Below, one piece after another: positions 1 through 8,189 of a stretch of DNA of 64,000 bases. This stretch comes from Pseudomonas fluorescens (GTDB lineage: Bacteria; Pseudomonadota; Gammaproteobacteria; Pseudomonadales; Pseudomonadaceae), in NCBI RefSeq assembly GCF_902497625.1, contig NZ_CABVGX010000018.1:1-64000 (forward strand). The letters run 5' to 3'. The notes below the pieces were generated by a model that saw only the letters and a program-made list of their open reading frames with translations, had not been told where the DNA came from and ran no database searches. The translations under genes and the position numbers were made by a program. The stretch's first letter is position 1; each line of letters starts with the position of its first letter.

Positions 1-252
1 CACCGGGTTGACCTGCTCCAGCGCCTGGGGCGGCAGCACCAGCTCGGATTGCAGACGCAACCACGAGAAGAAATCCGGCAGGTGCAGGAAGCCGATCAGG
101 GCGATCAGAAACAAAATGAAGGGGAATAAGGAAAACAGCATTTGATACGCCAACGCCGACGCGTAAGTCGACATCTCGTCGTTAACAAACTCTTTGACGG
201 TGCGCACCATCACCCGGGTGATGGGCATACCTTTCATGTCCGGGAAAATCAT
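1..252 (-). CDS. YihY/BrkB-family inner-membrane protein (partial, N-terminus)
   Basis: The first 84 codons of a minus-strand gene that runs off the left edge. The start ATG is at 250-252 (complement), preceded on the coding strand by an AGGAGA Shine-Dalgarno. The visible part holds the YihY/BrkB signature: a short amphipathic start, then DEMSTYASALAYQMLFSLFP and a hydrophobic segment at about residues 43-62. The family (once called ribonuclease BN) is a multi-pass inner-membrane protein of uncertain role. The family call rests on the conserved 'ASALAY..LFSLFP' block; the C-terminal part cannot be seen. Confidence 0.85.
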   Translation of the reverse strand, partial: MIFPDMKGMPITRVMVRTVKEFVNDEMSTYASALAYQMLFSLFPFILFLIALIGFLHLPDFFSWLRLQSELVLPPQALEQVNPV

Positions 253-376
253 GAGCGTCTCCTTTCGCCGCAAATCGGTAGAAGTCGTGGCGACTCAGGG
301 GCCGTTTTTACATCAAAGTAGCCTAAGTGGCGACTCTGAAACACTGTGCTTGTTTCATACCCGTCAGGCTGACACA

Positions 377-403
377 AAAACGGCCATCCGCAGATGGCCG
401 TTT
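377..403 (-). terminator. Rho-independent terminator of the csbD-like gene
   Basis: A stem of eight CG-rich pairs (CGGCCATC / GATGGCCG, loop CGCA), extended by A:T pairs, is followed on the minus strand by a T-run. It sits just after the stop codon of the CsbD-like gene. Confidence 0.8.
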
Positions 404-424
404 CGGTCGCGCACAAAGCCACAA

Positions 425-616
425 TTACGCTTTGTCGACGCCTTTCTTGACGGCGTCTTTGGCGTTGCCCACCGCTTGCTGAGCTTCGCCTTTCTTTTCC
501 TGGACCACACCTTCGGCGCGCATTTTGTCGTTATCGGTAGCCTTGCCGACGCCTTGCTTGACGTTGCCGACTGCTTCGTTGGCCATGCCTTTTACTTTAT
601 CGCCAGTGCTGCTCAT
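425..616 (-). CDS. CsbD-family stress-response protein
   Basis: A 63-residue, very hydrophilic, Lys/Asp/Glu/Ala-rich protein beginning [20 protein letters not shown], typical in size and composition of the CsbD family. CsbD proteins are small, probably natively flexible proteins induced by general stress in many bacteria; the biochemical role is unknown. The start at 614-616 was chosen because an AGGAGAAACACC ribosome-binding stretch lies directly upstream; the frame stays open to 694, but that extension is not CsbD-like. The repeated '[14 protein letters not shown]' and '[14 protein letters not shown]' segments suggest amphipathic helices. It is a single-gene unit with its own terminator. 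Confidence 0.85.
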   Translation of the reverse strand: MSSTGDKVKGMANEAVGNVKQGVGKATDNDKMRAEGVVQEKKGEAQQAVGNAKDAVKKGVDKA

Positions 617-816
617 GGTGTTTCTCCTGTGAACAATTGAACGAGGTAAGTGGTTACACAAAGATTGACCGGGCCGACTTGCATGGAGTTTCATTTTTTT
701 TTCGAGCGCTTTTCATCGGCCAACGCAGTCGGGGCTTTATGTTTGCGCGACAACCCCCGAGAATGCGCCATGTATTCAGGCCTCTGGCGCTGAAGATCCA
801 ATACTGTAGGAATGTT

Positions 817-1194
817 ATGAAACTCGATAAAAAGCAGGCCATTGCCCGCAGAAACCAGGAGCTCGGCGGTGCTGTGCTTGGCGTCAATAACTGCCATTTC
901 ACCGAATTGAACCGCAACCGCAATATTTGGTGGTTCGACCTTCCGGTAGCGCGTCTGGCGATTGGTCAGTACGAATGGATTCACCTGCTGATGCATACTC
1001 CGGATACCGACGAACTGCTGCACCTGAAGGTGCCGACGGTGTTCCTGCGCGAGAAGCTTGAAGGTCTGGTCGTGCGTAATGAGGGTAAGCGCAAAGCTGC
1101 GCTGAGCCTGGAACTGAGCGCAGACAAGGATTCATATCTGCAAGACATGCGTCCGGCGGGGACGAACGTCAATTTCGCGCAGTTTCGGTTGTAA
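817..1194 (+). CDS. Conserved hypothetical protein, 125 aa
   Basis: I do not recognise a named family. The start ATG at 817 follows 'gtaggaatgtt', a usable Shine-Dalgarno; the frame is open further upstream to 637, but that part is low in coding character. The protein starts MKLDKKQAIARRNQELGG, is basic at its N-terminus, and contains 'NRNIWWFDLP' near residue 36 and several charged stretches; no signal peptide or membrane segment is evident. It looks cytosolic. It stands alone between the csbD-like gene (divergent) and the fadD1 terminator (convergent). Its composition matches neighbouring genes, so it is probably real. Function unknown. Confidence 0.6.
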   Translation: MKLDKKQAIARRNQELGGAVLGVNNCHFTELNRNRNIWWFDLPVARLAIGQYEWIHLLMHTPDTDELLHLKVPTVFLREKLEGLVVRNEGKRKAALSLELSADKDSYLQDMRPAGTNVNFAQFRL

Positions 1195-1252
1195 TTCATT
1201 GTCTGTGTGACGGGCCTGCGGTAAGGGATACCGCCTGTGGCTAGCCTACTAT

Positions 1253-1409
1253 TTGTGGCGAGGGGGTTTAGCGAAACGTCGCACCGCCCCGTTTGGCTGC
1301 GCAGCAGTCGTTAGATGGCGATCGCGACATCCCTGGGGGAAGTGGGTTAAGGGTTATTGGTTATGGGGCTGCTGCGAAGCCCAACGGGGGCAAGCCCCCT
1401 CACCACAGG
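1253..1409. repeat. REP-type inverted repeat, class GGGGGCTTGCCCCC (degenerate left arm)
   Basis: The left arm reads 'ttgtggcgagggggttta' and the right arm 'cgggggcaagccccctcaccacagg', in inverted orientation 157 bp apart. The same class occurs at 6941-7097 and 39722-39818. The region between the unknown gene and the fadD1 terminator holds nothing else. Confidence 0.65.
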
Positions 1410-1450
1410 AACGCCCTCACCACATCCCCCTGCCATAAGACCGTTCTCCA

Positions 1451-1480
1451 CAAAAAAGCCCCGCATCTGCGGGGCTTGTT
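1451..1480 (-). terminator. Rho-independent terminator of fadD2-fadD1
   Basis: The stem GCCCCGC / GCGGGGC with loop ATCT is followed on the minus strand by a run of six T. It lies immediately after the fadD1 stop codon. Confidence 0.9.
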
Positions 1481-1483
1481 GGT

Positions 1484-3181
1484 TCAGGCGGCGGACTTCG
1501 CCTTGATCTTCTTCAACTCTTCATCGCGCAACTCACGGCGCAGAATCTTGCCGACGTTAGTGGTCGGCAGCGCATCGCGGAACTCCACCGAACGAGGCAC
1601 TTTGTACCCGGTGACATTGGCGCGCATGTGCTCCATCACCTGTTCTTTGGTCAGGGTGACGCCCGGTTTGGCCACAATGAAAATCTTGATCGCCTCACCC
1701 GACTTCTCGTCCGGCACACCGATTGCTGCGCATTGCAACACGCCTGGCAGGGTCGCGAGCACATCTTCCAGCTCGTTCGGGTAGACGTTGAAACCCGACA
1801 CCAGAATCATGTCTTTCTTGCGATCGACGATGCGCATGTAACCGTCAGGCTGGATCACCGCAATATCACCGGTTTTCAGCCAGCCTTCGCTATCGAGCAT
1901 TTCATCAGTGGCTTCCTGGCGCTGCCAGTAGCCCTTCATGACCTGCGGGCCTTTCACGCACAGTTCGCCGATCTCGCCCAAAGGCAACTCCACGCCCGCA
2001 TCGTCAATGACCTTGCACAGCGTCGAGGGTACTGGAATGCCGATGGTGCCGATCTGAATATGCTGAATAGGATTGACCGTTGCCACGGGGCTGGTTTCGG
2101 TCATGCCGTAACCCTCGCAGATGGCGCAACCGGTCACTGCTTTCCAGCGCTCGGCAGCGGCCATTTGCAGGGCCATGCCGCCGGACAGCGTAACTTTCAG
2201 CGCCGAGAAATCGAGCTTGCGAAATGCTTCGTTATTGCACAGGGCCACAAACAGAGTATTGAGGCCGACAAAGCCGCTGAATTTCCACTTAGACAACTCT
2301 TTGACCATCGCCGACAGATCCCGCGGGTTGCTGATCAGGACGTTGTGGTTGCCGATCAACATCATCGCCATGCAATGAAAGGTGAACGCATAGATGTGGT
2401 ACAGCGGCAGCGGCGTGATCAGGATCTCGCAGCCTTCGTTGAGGTTGGATCCCATCAAGGCCTTGCACTGCAGCATGTTCGCCACAAGGTTGCGATGGGT
2501 CAACATTGCGCCCTTGGCCACGCCGGTGGTGCCTCCGGTGTATTGCAAAACGGCCACGTCGCTGCTGGCCGGATTGGCTTCAGTGACTGGCTGGCCATGG
2601 CCCTTGCTCAACACATCGTTGAACTTGATCGCCTTCGGCAAGTGATACGCCGGAACCATTTTCTTCACGTATTTGATGACGCTGTTGATCAACAAACGCT
2701 TGAGCGGCGGCAGCAAGTCCGCCACTTCGGTGACGATTACGTGTTTGACGCCGGTTTTCGGCACGACGGCCTGGGCCAGATGAGCCATGTTGGCCAGGCA
2801 CACCAGAGCCTTCGCGCCGGAGTCGTTGAATTGGTGTTCCATTTCCCGCGCGGTGTACAGCGGATTGGTGTTGACCACGATCAGCCCGGCGCGAATCGCC
2901 CCGAACACGGCGACCGGGTATTGCAGAACATTGGGCAATTGCACGGCGATTCGATCGCCTGGCTGCAAGTCGGTATGCTGTTGCAGGTACGCGGCAAATG
3001 CACCAGACAATTCGTACAATTCGCCGTAGGTGATTGTCTTGCCCAGGTTGCTGAATGCCGGCTTTTCGGCGAAGCGTTGGCAGGATTGCTTCAGCACTGC
3101 CTGAATATTCGGATACTCGTCCGGATTGATGTCGGCAGCAATCCCGGCAGGGTACTTATCCTTCCAAAAGTCTTCGATCAT
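1484..3181 (-). CDS. fadD1: Long-chain fatty-acid-CoA ligase FadD1
   Basis: A 565-residue acyl-CoA synthetase that activates fatty acids to acyl-CoA through an acyl-AMP intermediate, feeding beta-oxidation at the inner membrane. Visible ANL-superfamily motifs: the ATP/AMP P-loop YTGGTTGVAKG at about 214-224, EGYGMTETSP at 356-365, the fatty-acid signature region EGWLKTGD...RIVDRKKD at about 432-456, and the C-terminal catalytic Lys544 in VGKILRREL. The start at 3179-3181 gives the usual E. coli FadD length and has GAGGAGT upstream; the longer open frame does not match the family. It lies 356 bp downstream of a close paralogue, like PA3299 after PA3300 in P. aeruginosa. A REPIN separates the two genes, so fadD1 may also have its own promoter. 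Confidence 0.93.
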   Translation of the reverse strand: MIEDFWKDKYPAGIAADINPDEYPNIQAVLKQSCQRFAEKPAFSNLGKTITYGELYELSGAFAAYLQQHTDLQPGDRIAVQLPNVLQYPVAVFGAIRAGLIVVNTNPLYTAREMEHQFNDSGAKALVCLANMAHLAQAVVPKTGVKHVIVTEVADLLPPLKRLLINSVIKYVKKMVPAYHLPKAIKFNDVLSKGHGQPVTEANPASSDVAVLQYTGGTTGVAKGAMLTHRNLVANMLQCKALMGSNLNEGCEILITPLPLYHIYAFTFHCMAMMLIGNHNVLISNPRDLSAMVKELSKWKFSGFVGLNTLFVALCNNEAFRKLDFSALKVTLSGGMALQMAAAERWKAVTGCAICEGYGMTETSPVATVNPIQHIQIGTIGIPVPSTLCKVIDDAGVELPLGEIGELCVKGPQVMKGYWQRQEATDEMLDSEGWLKTGDIAVIQPDGYMRIVDRKKDMILVSGFNVYPNELEDVLATLPGVLQCAAIGVPDEKSGEAIKIFIVAKPGVTLTKEQVMEHMRANVTGYKVPRSVEFRDALPTTNVGKILRRELRDEELKKIKAKSAA

Positions 3182-3450
3182 GGAAGCCCACTCCTCAGCG
3201 ACGCGAATTCGAATACCGCATTTTGATGCGATTATTATTGGTGTTTGATTATGGGTGCATCCGGCTGTTGAAGCAGGCCGAGAGGTCCCAAAGCGCGCCG
3301 AGAGTAGCAGCTTTGCCAAAGCCCGCCTAGAGCCAAAGCGGGCTCTATAGTCACGTTGGTGACTCTTGACTGTGCAATGGTCAGATTTAGAGCAAAAATT
3401 CTATCGCGTTGTGAAAGCCCTTTAAAACCTGGCGCATTCAAAAAAAAAAT
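3182..3450. other. Gap between fadD1 and fadD2, left part
   Basis: Non-coding leader of fadD1. Beyond the ribosome-binding site I see no clear operator, terminator or RNA. An open minus-strand frame at 3235-3534 is judged spurious. Confidence 0.5.
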
Positions 3451-3510
3451 CGCGAGCAGGCTCGCTCCTACAGGATCACCATAGTCCTTGTAAGAGCGAG
3501 CCTGCTCGCG
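3451..3510. repeat. REPIN (inverted pair of GAGCCTGCTCGCG-type REPs)
   Basis: Arms 'cgcgagcaggctcgctcctac' and 'gagcgagcctgctcgcg' face each other within 60 bp, between fadD2 and fadD1. Confidence 0.9.
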
Positions 3511-3537
3511 ATCGTGCGAAGCCCGGCCATTCACCGA

Positions 3538-5226
3538 TCAGGCAATATCGCGTAACTCCCTTCGCAGGATCTTGCCTACCGGCGTCATCGGCAACGACTC
3601 GCGCAACACTATGTGCTTGGGCACTTTGTACGCGGTGAAGTTTTCCTTGCAGTAAGCCTTCAGCTCTTCAAGGCTGACACCCGTCTCGCGGGCCACGACA
3701 AACAGCTTGACGGCTTCCCCCGAACGCTCATCCGGCACGCCGATCACCGCGCAGTTGGCGACTTTCGGGTGAGCCATCACCACGTCTTCGATTTCGTTCG
3801 GGTACACATTGAAACCCGAGACAATGATCATGTCTTTCTTGCGATCAACGATGCGCACGAAGCCGTCTGGATCAATCACTCCTATGTCACCCGACTTGAA
3901 CCAGCCCTCGGCATCCAGCACTTCAGCGGTGGCATCCGGCTTTTGCCAATAACCTTTCATGATCTGCGGGCCTTTGATGCACAGCTCGCCGCGTTCGCCC
4001 AGCGGCTGCTCGATGCCCTCATCGTTGATGATTTTCAGGGTGGTGCCCGGCACCGGCAGCCCGACCGTGCCGAGGCGCGACTTGCCACCGTACGGGTTGG
4101 TGCAGGCTACCGGTGAGGTCTCGGTCAACCCGTAACCTTCGGTGATCCGGCAGCCGGTCAGTTGCTCCCAGCGCTCGGCCGTCGCCTTGACCAGCGCAGT
4201 GCCGCCCGAGTTGGTGACTTTCAGGCTGGAGAAATCCAGGGTCTTGAAATCCGGATGCTCCATCAATGCGACGAACAGCGTGTTGAGCCCCAGCAGACAG
4301 GAAAACCGCCAGTTCTTCAGTTCCTTGATGAAACCGCCAATGTCCCTTGGGTTGGTAATCAGCACGTTATGGTTGCCGGTTACCATCATGCATATGCAGT
4401 TCGCCGTGAATGCGTAGATGTGGTACAGCGGCAGCGGCGCGATCATCACTTCCTGCCCTTCGCGCAGCAGTGGCTGACCGTCATCGCCGATCTGCCCCAG
4501 GCATGCCCTCGCCTGCTGCATGTTGGCGACCAGATTGCCATGAGTGAGCATGGCGCCCTTAGCCAGGCCGGTGGTGCCGCCGGTGTATTGCAGCACCGCG
4601 ATGTCATTGAGCCCGGCATTCAATGCCTTAATGCCCTGTCCCCGACCCTGGCGCAATGCGGTTTTGAAAGAAATGGCCTGCGGCAACGAATAATCCGGGA
4701 CCATTTTCTTCACTTTGCTGACCATGGTATTAACCAGCCAGCCCTTGGCGGCGGGCATCATGTCGCCCATCTTCGCTTCGATCAGGTACTGAATATCGGT
4801 GTCGCCCAGCACTTCCTGGACCTTCTGCCCGAACATATTCAGATAGACCAGCGCCCGTGCGCCGGAATCCTTGAATTGGTGACGCATTTCCCGCGCGGTG
4901 TACAACGGGTTGGTGTTGACCACGATCAGCCCGGCGCGCAACGCGCCAAACACGGCAATCGGGTATTGCAGGACGTTGGGCATCTGCACCGCGATGCGAT
5001 CGCCCGGTGCCAGGTCGGTGTGGGCTTGCAGGTACCCGGCGAACGCGGCGCTGTGGCGTTCCAGCTCGGCGTAGGTCAGGGTGACGCCCATGTTGCTGAA
5101 GGCCGGGCGGTCAGCAAATTTCTTGCAGGAACGCTCGAATACCTCAATGACCGACTTGTACGCCCCGTGCTCGATATCCAGGGGCACGCCGGCCGGGCGT
5201 TTGTCGTTCCAGAAATCAGGTTGCAT
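3538..5226 (-). CDS. fadD2: Long-chain fatty-acid-CoA ligase FadD2
   Basis: A 562-residue paralogue of the next gene, with the same motifs in the same places: YTGGTTGLAKG at about 214-224, EGYGLTETSP, EGWFKSGD...RIVDRKKD and the C-terminal VGKILRREL lysine. It makes acyl-CoA from free fatty acids, ATP and CoA. The start ATG at 5224-5226 is preceded by AAAGAGGACAAGAAC. It is the first gene of the fadD2-fadD1 pair and is divergent from the alpha/beta hydrolase and phaJ1 genes, the same order as PA3300/PA3299 versus PA3301/PA3302. Which paralogue is called 1 or 2 rests on that synteny; substrate chain-length preference cannot be read from sequence. Confidence 0.93.
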   Translation of the reverse strand: MQPDFWNDKRPAGVPLDIEHGAYKSVIEVFERSCKKFADRPAFSNMGVTLTYAELERHSAAFAGYLQAHTDLAPGDRIAVQMPNVLQYPIAVFGALRAGLIVVNTNPLYTAREMRHQFKDSGARALVYLNMFGQKVQEVLGDTDIQYLIEAKMGDMMPAAKGWLVNTMVSKVKKMVPDYSLPQAISFKTALRQGRGQGIKALNAGLNDIAVLQYTGGTTGLAKGAMLTHGNLVANMQQARACLGQIGDDGQPLLREGQEVMIAPLPLYHIYAFTANCICMMVTGNHNVLITNPRDIGGFIKELKNWRFSCLLGLNTLFVALMEHPDFKTLDFSSLKVTNSGGTALVKATAERWEQLTGCRITEGYGLTETSPVACTNPYGGKSRLGTVGLPVPGTTLKIINDEGIEQPLGERGELCIKGPQIMKGYWQKPDATAEVLDAEGWFKSGDIGVIDPDGFVRIVDRKKDMIIVSGFNVYPNEIEDVVMAHPKVANCAVIGVPDERSGEAVKLFVVARETGVSLEELKAYCKENFTAYKVPKHIVLRESLPMTPVGKILRRELRDIA

Positions 5227-5449
5227 TGTTCTTGTCCTCTTTACCTGAACCTATCCGGGCCGCTTTTTTCGATCGTTGCCGAACAAACAAAAAGCGGAGC
5301 TTCCCGGACGTTAGCAGCTATGGCGAATCAGGCAAATATGCCAATAGCCGTCATAGATCGTGTGAATCTTCGTGCAGTGGCGTGGGCTGATCAGACGGCA
5401 GCGGCGGGATGCGCTATACAATGCACCGAGCCCATGCAAAGGAATCGCC

Positions 5450-6394
5450 ATGATCCATGACACTTTCTGGCTGACCGCGAGTGACCGCAGCCGCCTCTTC
5501 GTCAACCAGTGGCTGCCTGAGACGCCGTTGAACGCAGTGATTCTGGTCGCTCATGGCATGGCGGAACACAGTGGCCGCTACGCACGCCTGGCGGAAAAAT
5601 GTTGCGAGAACGGCTACGGCGTCTACGCGCCGGACCTGCGTGGACATGGCAAAACTGCCGAAACCGCGACGCTGGGCCATTTCGCCGACGATGACGGTTG
5701 GTGCAAAGTGGTCGGCGATCTGGCGAGTCTCAACCAGCATATCGGCCAGCAGCATCCCGGCGTGCCGATCGTGCTGCTGGGTCACAGCATGGGCAGTTAC
5801 CTGGCCCAGGCGTATCTGCTGCATCACAGCGCCAGCCTGCACGGCGCGATCCTCAGCGGCTCGAACTTCCAGCCCCCAGCGCTTTACCGTGCGGCGCGGC
5901 AGATTGCCCGCTTGGAGCGCCTGCGTCAGGGTCGCACCGGGCGCAGTGCGCTGATCGAACGGTTGTCGTTTGGCTCGTTCAACCAGAAATTCAAACCGGT
6001 GCGCACGCCGTTCGACTGGCTCAGCCGCGATCCGGCTGAAGTCGACCAGTACGCTGCCGACCCGCTCTGCGGGTTTCGCTGCACCAATCAGTTGTGGATC
6101 GATTTGCTCGGCGGCTTGCAGCAAATCAGCAAAGCGTCCAATCTCGCGCAGATCGATCCGGGCCTGCCGTTGCTGGTGATGGGCGGTGAATGTGATCCGG
6201 TGAGTGAAGGCAAGCGTCTCACAGATCTGGCCAACGCACTGCGCGCCGCCGGCAGCCAGAATCTGCAACTGTCTGTTTACCCGCAGGCGAGGCATGAGCT
6301 GTTCAACGAAATCAACCGCGATCAAGTCACCGCCGATGTGTTGGCCTGGATCGCCGGAGCACTGAGCCACCGCCGCCCGGCACGTTCAGAATAG
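5450..6394 (+). CDS. Alpha/beta hydrolase, monoacylglycerol-lipase-like
   Basis: A 314-residue serine hydrolase of the lysophospholipase/monoacylglycerol lipase group (Hydrolase_4). The nucleophile elbow GHSMGS places Ser113; the probable acid is Asp249 in GECDPVSEG and the base His282 in ARHELFNE. The oxyanion region HGMAEHSGRY at 35-44 is typical of monoglyceride lipases. No signal peptide, so probably cytosolic. The start at 5450 was chosen for the AAAGGAATCGCC site directly upstream; the open frame reaches back to 5372. It is divergent from fadD2 and followed after 42 bp by phaJ1, so release of fatty acids for the neighbouring ligases is a fair inference. The natural substrate is not known. 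Confidence 0.85.
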   Translation: MIHDTFWLTASDRSRLFVNQWLPETPLNAVILVAHGMAEHSGRYARLAEKCCENGYGVYAPDLRGHGKTAETATLGHFADDDGWCKVVGDLASLNQHIGQQHPGVPIVLLGHSMGSYLAQAYLLHHSASLHGAILSGSNFQPPALYRAARQIARLERLRQGRTGRSALIERLSFGSFNQKFKPVRTPFDWLSRDPAEVDQYAADPLCGFRCTNQLWIDLLGGLQQISKASNLAQIDPGLPLLVMGGECDPVSEGKRLTDLANALRAAGSQNLQLSVYPQARHELFNEINRDQVTADVLAWIAGALSHRRPARSE

Positions 6395-6436
6395 TTTTTT
6401 TGTGGATTTTTATAGTCGTCACAGGAATTGAGACAC

Positions 6437-6907
6437 ATGACCCAGGTTACCAACACCCCTTACGAAGCGCTCGAAGTCGGTCAGACCGCCAGTTACAGCA
6501 AGACCGTCGAGGAGCGCGACATTCAGCTGTTCGCCGCGATGTCCGGTGACCACAACCCGGTGCACCTGGACGCCGAATTTGCGGCCGCCACCATGTTCAA
6601 GGAGCGAATCGCCCACGGCATGTTCAGCGGCGCGTTGATCAGTGCGGCCGTGGCCTGCGAGTTGCCTGGTCCAGGGACGATCTACATTGGTCAGCAGATG
6701 AGTTTTCAGAAGCCCGTGAAGATTGGCGACACCTTGACCGTGCGCCTGGAAATCCTCGAAAAAATGCCGAAGTTCCGGGTGCGAATTGCCACGCGCGTGT
6801 TCAACCAGCGCGATGAACTGGTGGTAGACGGCGAAGCGGAAATTCTCGCCCCGCGCAAGCAGCAGACCGTGACGTTGCCGACACTGCCGGCGATCAGTAT
6901 TGGTTAA
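6437..6907 (+). CDS. phaJ: (R)-specific enoyl-CoA hydratase, MaoC family (PhaJ1 type)
   Basis: A 156-residue single hot-dog-fold hydratase. The hydratase-2 motif is intact: SGDHNPVH at 36-43, with the catalytic pair Asp38 and His43, followed by RIAHGM at 57-62. The family hydrates trans-2-enoyl-CoA to (R)-3-hydroxyacyl-CoA and in Pseudomonas links beta-oxidation to polyhydroxyalkanoate synthesis. Length and position beside the hydrolase and the divergent fadD pair match PA3302 (PhaJ1). The start at 6437 follows ACAGGAATTGAGACAC. A role in PHA supply is inferred from family and context; no PHA synthase lies in this window. Confidence 0.88.
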   Translation: MTQVTNTPYEALEVGQTASYSKTVEERDIQLFAAMSGDHNPVHLDAEFAAATMFKERIAHGMFSGALISAAVACELPGPGTIYIGQQMSFQKPVKIGDTLTVRLEILEKMPKFRVRIATRVFNQRDELVVDGEAEILAPRKQQTVTLPTLPAISIG

Positions 6908-6940
6908 TTGACCGCAGATTTGAGGCAAGGATCTGCTTAC

Positions 6941-7097
6941 CTGTGGCGAGGGGCTTGCCCGCACCACCCCGCCCGGCTGCGAAGCAGTCGCTACCTGTCA
7001 GCGCGGAGGGTCAAGCTGAAGGCGGTGCCAGATCCGCCGGGGGTGCTTCGCCCCCAACGGGGTGGTGCGGCATTCCGAAAAGCCCCCTCGCCAACAT
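6941..7097. repeat. REP-type inverted repeat, class GAGGGGCTTGCCC
   Basis: The left arm 'ctgtggcgaggggcttgccc' and the right arm 'aaaagccccctcgccaacatg' flank GC-rich spacer sequence containing 'cccaacggggtggtgcgg'. It fills the convergent gap between phaJ1 and the efflux adaptor gene. Confidence 0.65.
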
Positions 7098-7108
7098 GTG
7101 CATTGGAA

Positions 7109-7978
7109 TTACTGTGTGGATTCCTGCACCTGAACGCTCGCCGTCATCCCTGAACTCAAATTGATCCCCTCTGGCACTTCATCCAGCTTGATCCGCACTG
7201 GAATCCGCTGCGCCAGCCGCACCCAGTTGAAGGTCGGTTCCACCTCTGCCAGCAACTGCCCGTCCGGCGTGGTGTTGCGGTCGGTGATGCCGCGACTGAT
7301 GCTCTCGACATGCCCATGCAACGGCGAGCCGACACTCATCAGCCAGACCTTGACCGCATCGCCCACTCGGACTCGCGGCAGTTTGGTCTCTTCGAAATAC
7401 GCCTGCACGTAGAACGTCGAATCATCGATCAGCGCCATCACCGGTTGCCCGGCATTGACATAATTGCCTTGGGCCAGACGCAAGTTGGTCACGTGCCCGC
7501 TACGTGGGGCGTGCACCTGACTACGGGCGAGGTTGAGTTCGGCGACCTTGGCTTCGGCTTGAGCTTCGCGCAGTTCGCCACGGGCAATGCCGGCGTTGAT
7601 TTGCGCGTTCTCGCGCAGTTCGGCGCTGATCGCTTGCGGGCCGAGGGCGGCGCGGCGACTGGCTTCGCGTTCACGCAGATTAAGTTGCTGCTGGCGGGTT
7701 TGCACCACCGCCTGAGCTTTCTCCACCGCTGCTTCGAAACGATCACGATCGATGCCCAGCAGCAGATCACCGGCCTTGACGCGCTGATTGTCGAAAGCTT
7801 TCAGTTCACGTACCCAGCCCGACACGTCCGGTGCAATCACCACCACGTCGGCACGGATCCGCGCATCGCGAGTCCATGGGGTCAGCATGTAGTACTGCCA
7901 GAGATGAAAACCGGCAAAAACCGCCACAACCACCAGGCTCAGTGTGACCGCGACACGTACGGATGTACGCATGTTCAA
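7109..7978 (-). CDS. HlyD-family periplasmic adaptor of a FUSC-type efflux system
   Basis: A 289-residue membrane-fusion protein. A single N-terminal membrane helix (about residues 8-28, LVVVAVFAGFHLWQYYM) is followed by a biotinyl/lipoyl half-motif (VSGWVRELKAFDNQRVKAGDLLL), a coiled-coil hairpin at about 80-145, the second half-motif (APRSGHVTNLRLAQGNYVNAG) and a beta-barrel domain. It resembles AaeA/EmrA. It is the last of three tightly spaced genes, 4 bp after the DUF1656 gene. The trio is a known arrangement for aromatic-acid or fusaric-acid type export; the substrate here cannot be told from sequence. Confidence 0.88.
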   Translation of the reverse strand: MNMRTSVRVAVTLSLVVVAVFAGFHLWQYYMLTPWTRDARIRADVVVIAPDVSGWVRELKAFDNQRVKAGDLLLGIDRDRFEAAVEKAQAVVQTRQQQLNLREREASRRAALGPQAISAELRENAQINAGIARGELREAQAEAKVAELNLARSQVHAPRSGHVTNLRLAQGNYVNAGQPVMALIDDSTFYVQAYFEETKLPRVRVGDAVKVWLMSVGSPLHGHVESISRGITDRNTTPDGQLLAEVEPTFNWVRLAQRIPVRIKLDEVPEGINLSSGMTASVQVQESTQ

Positions 7979-7982
7979 CTCC

Positions 7983-8189
7983 TTATAATGGTCCGAGGAC
8001 GATGGTGATCAGGGTCAATACACAGACGTACAGGGCGCAATCGAATAAAGCTTCGTGCCAGATCCAGCGCCCGACCGGTGTCATTTGCAGCAGCATGCGC
8101 AAACCTCCGGTCACCAGCAGCGCCAGCACCACATAGATCAGAAAGGGACTGAGCAAGACGCCGCCCACTGACCATTCACGCAAGCCCAT
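7983..8189 (-). CDS. DUF1656 small membrane protein of the FUSC efflux operon
   Basis: A 68-residue protein with two predicted membrane helices (about 11-33 and 45-66), beginning MGLREWSVGGVLLSPFLIYV. This is the DUF1656 (AaeX-like) family, almost always encoded between a FUSC permease and an HlyD adaptor. Its ATG lies inside the end of the upstream FUSC gene (14-bp overlap), suggesting translational coupling. Exact function unknown. Confidence 0.85.
   Translation of the reverse strand: MGLREWSVGGVLLSPFLIYVVLALLVTGGLRMLLQMTPVGRWIWHEALFDCALYVCVLTLITIVLGPL

Noticed and set aside
1628..3226. A 532-codon plus-strand open frame opposite fadD1
   Set aside because: It is an antisense shadow of a high-GC gene with His/Gln/Arg-rich sequence and no family match; fadD1 has all its motifs.
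3235..3534. Minus-strand open frame between fadD2 and fadD1
   Set aside because: It runs through the REPIN, and reads in an arbitrary frame without a ribosome site.
4162..5460. A 432-codon plus-strand open frame opposite fadD2
   Set aside because: Same reason: composition is that of a reverse-frame shadow and it ends over the next real gene.
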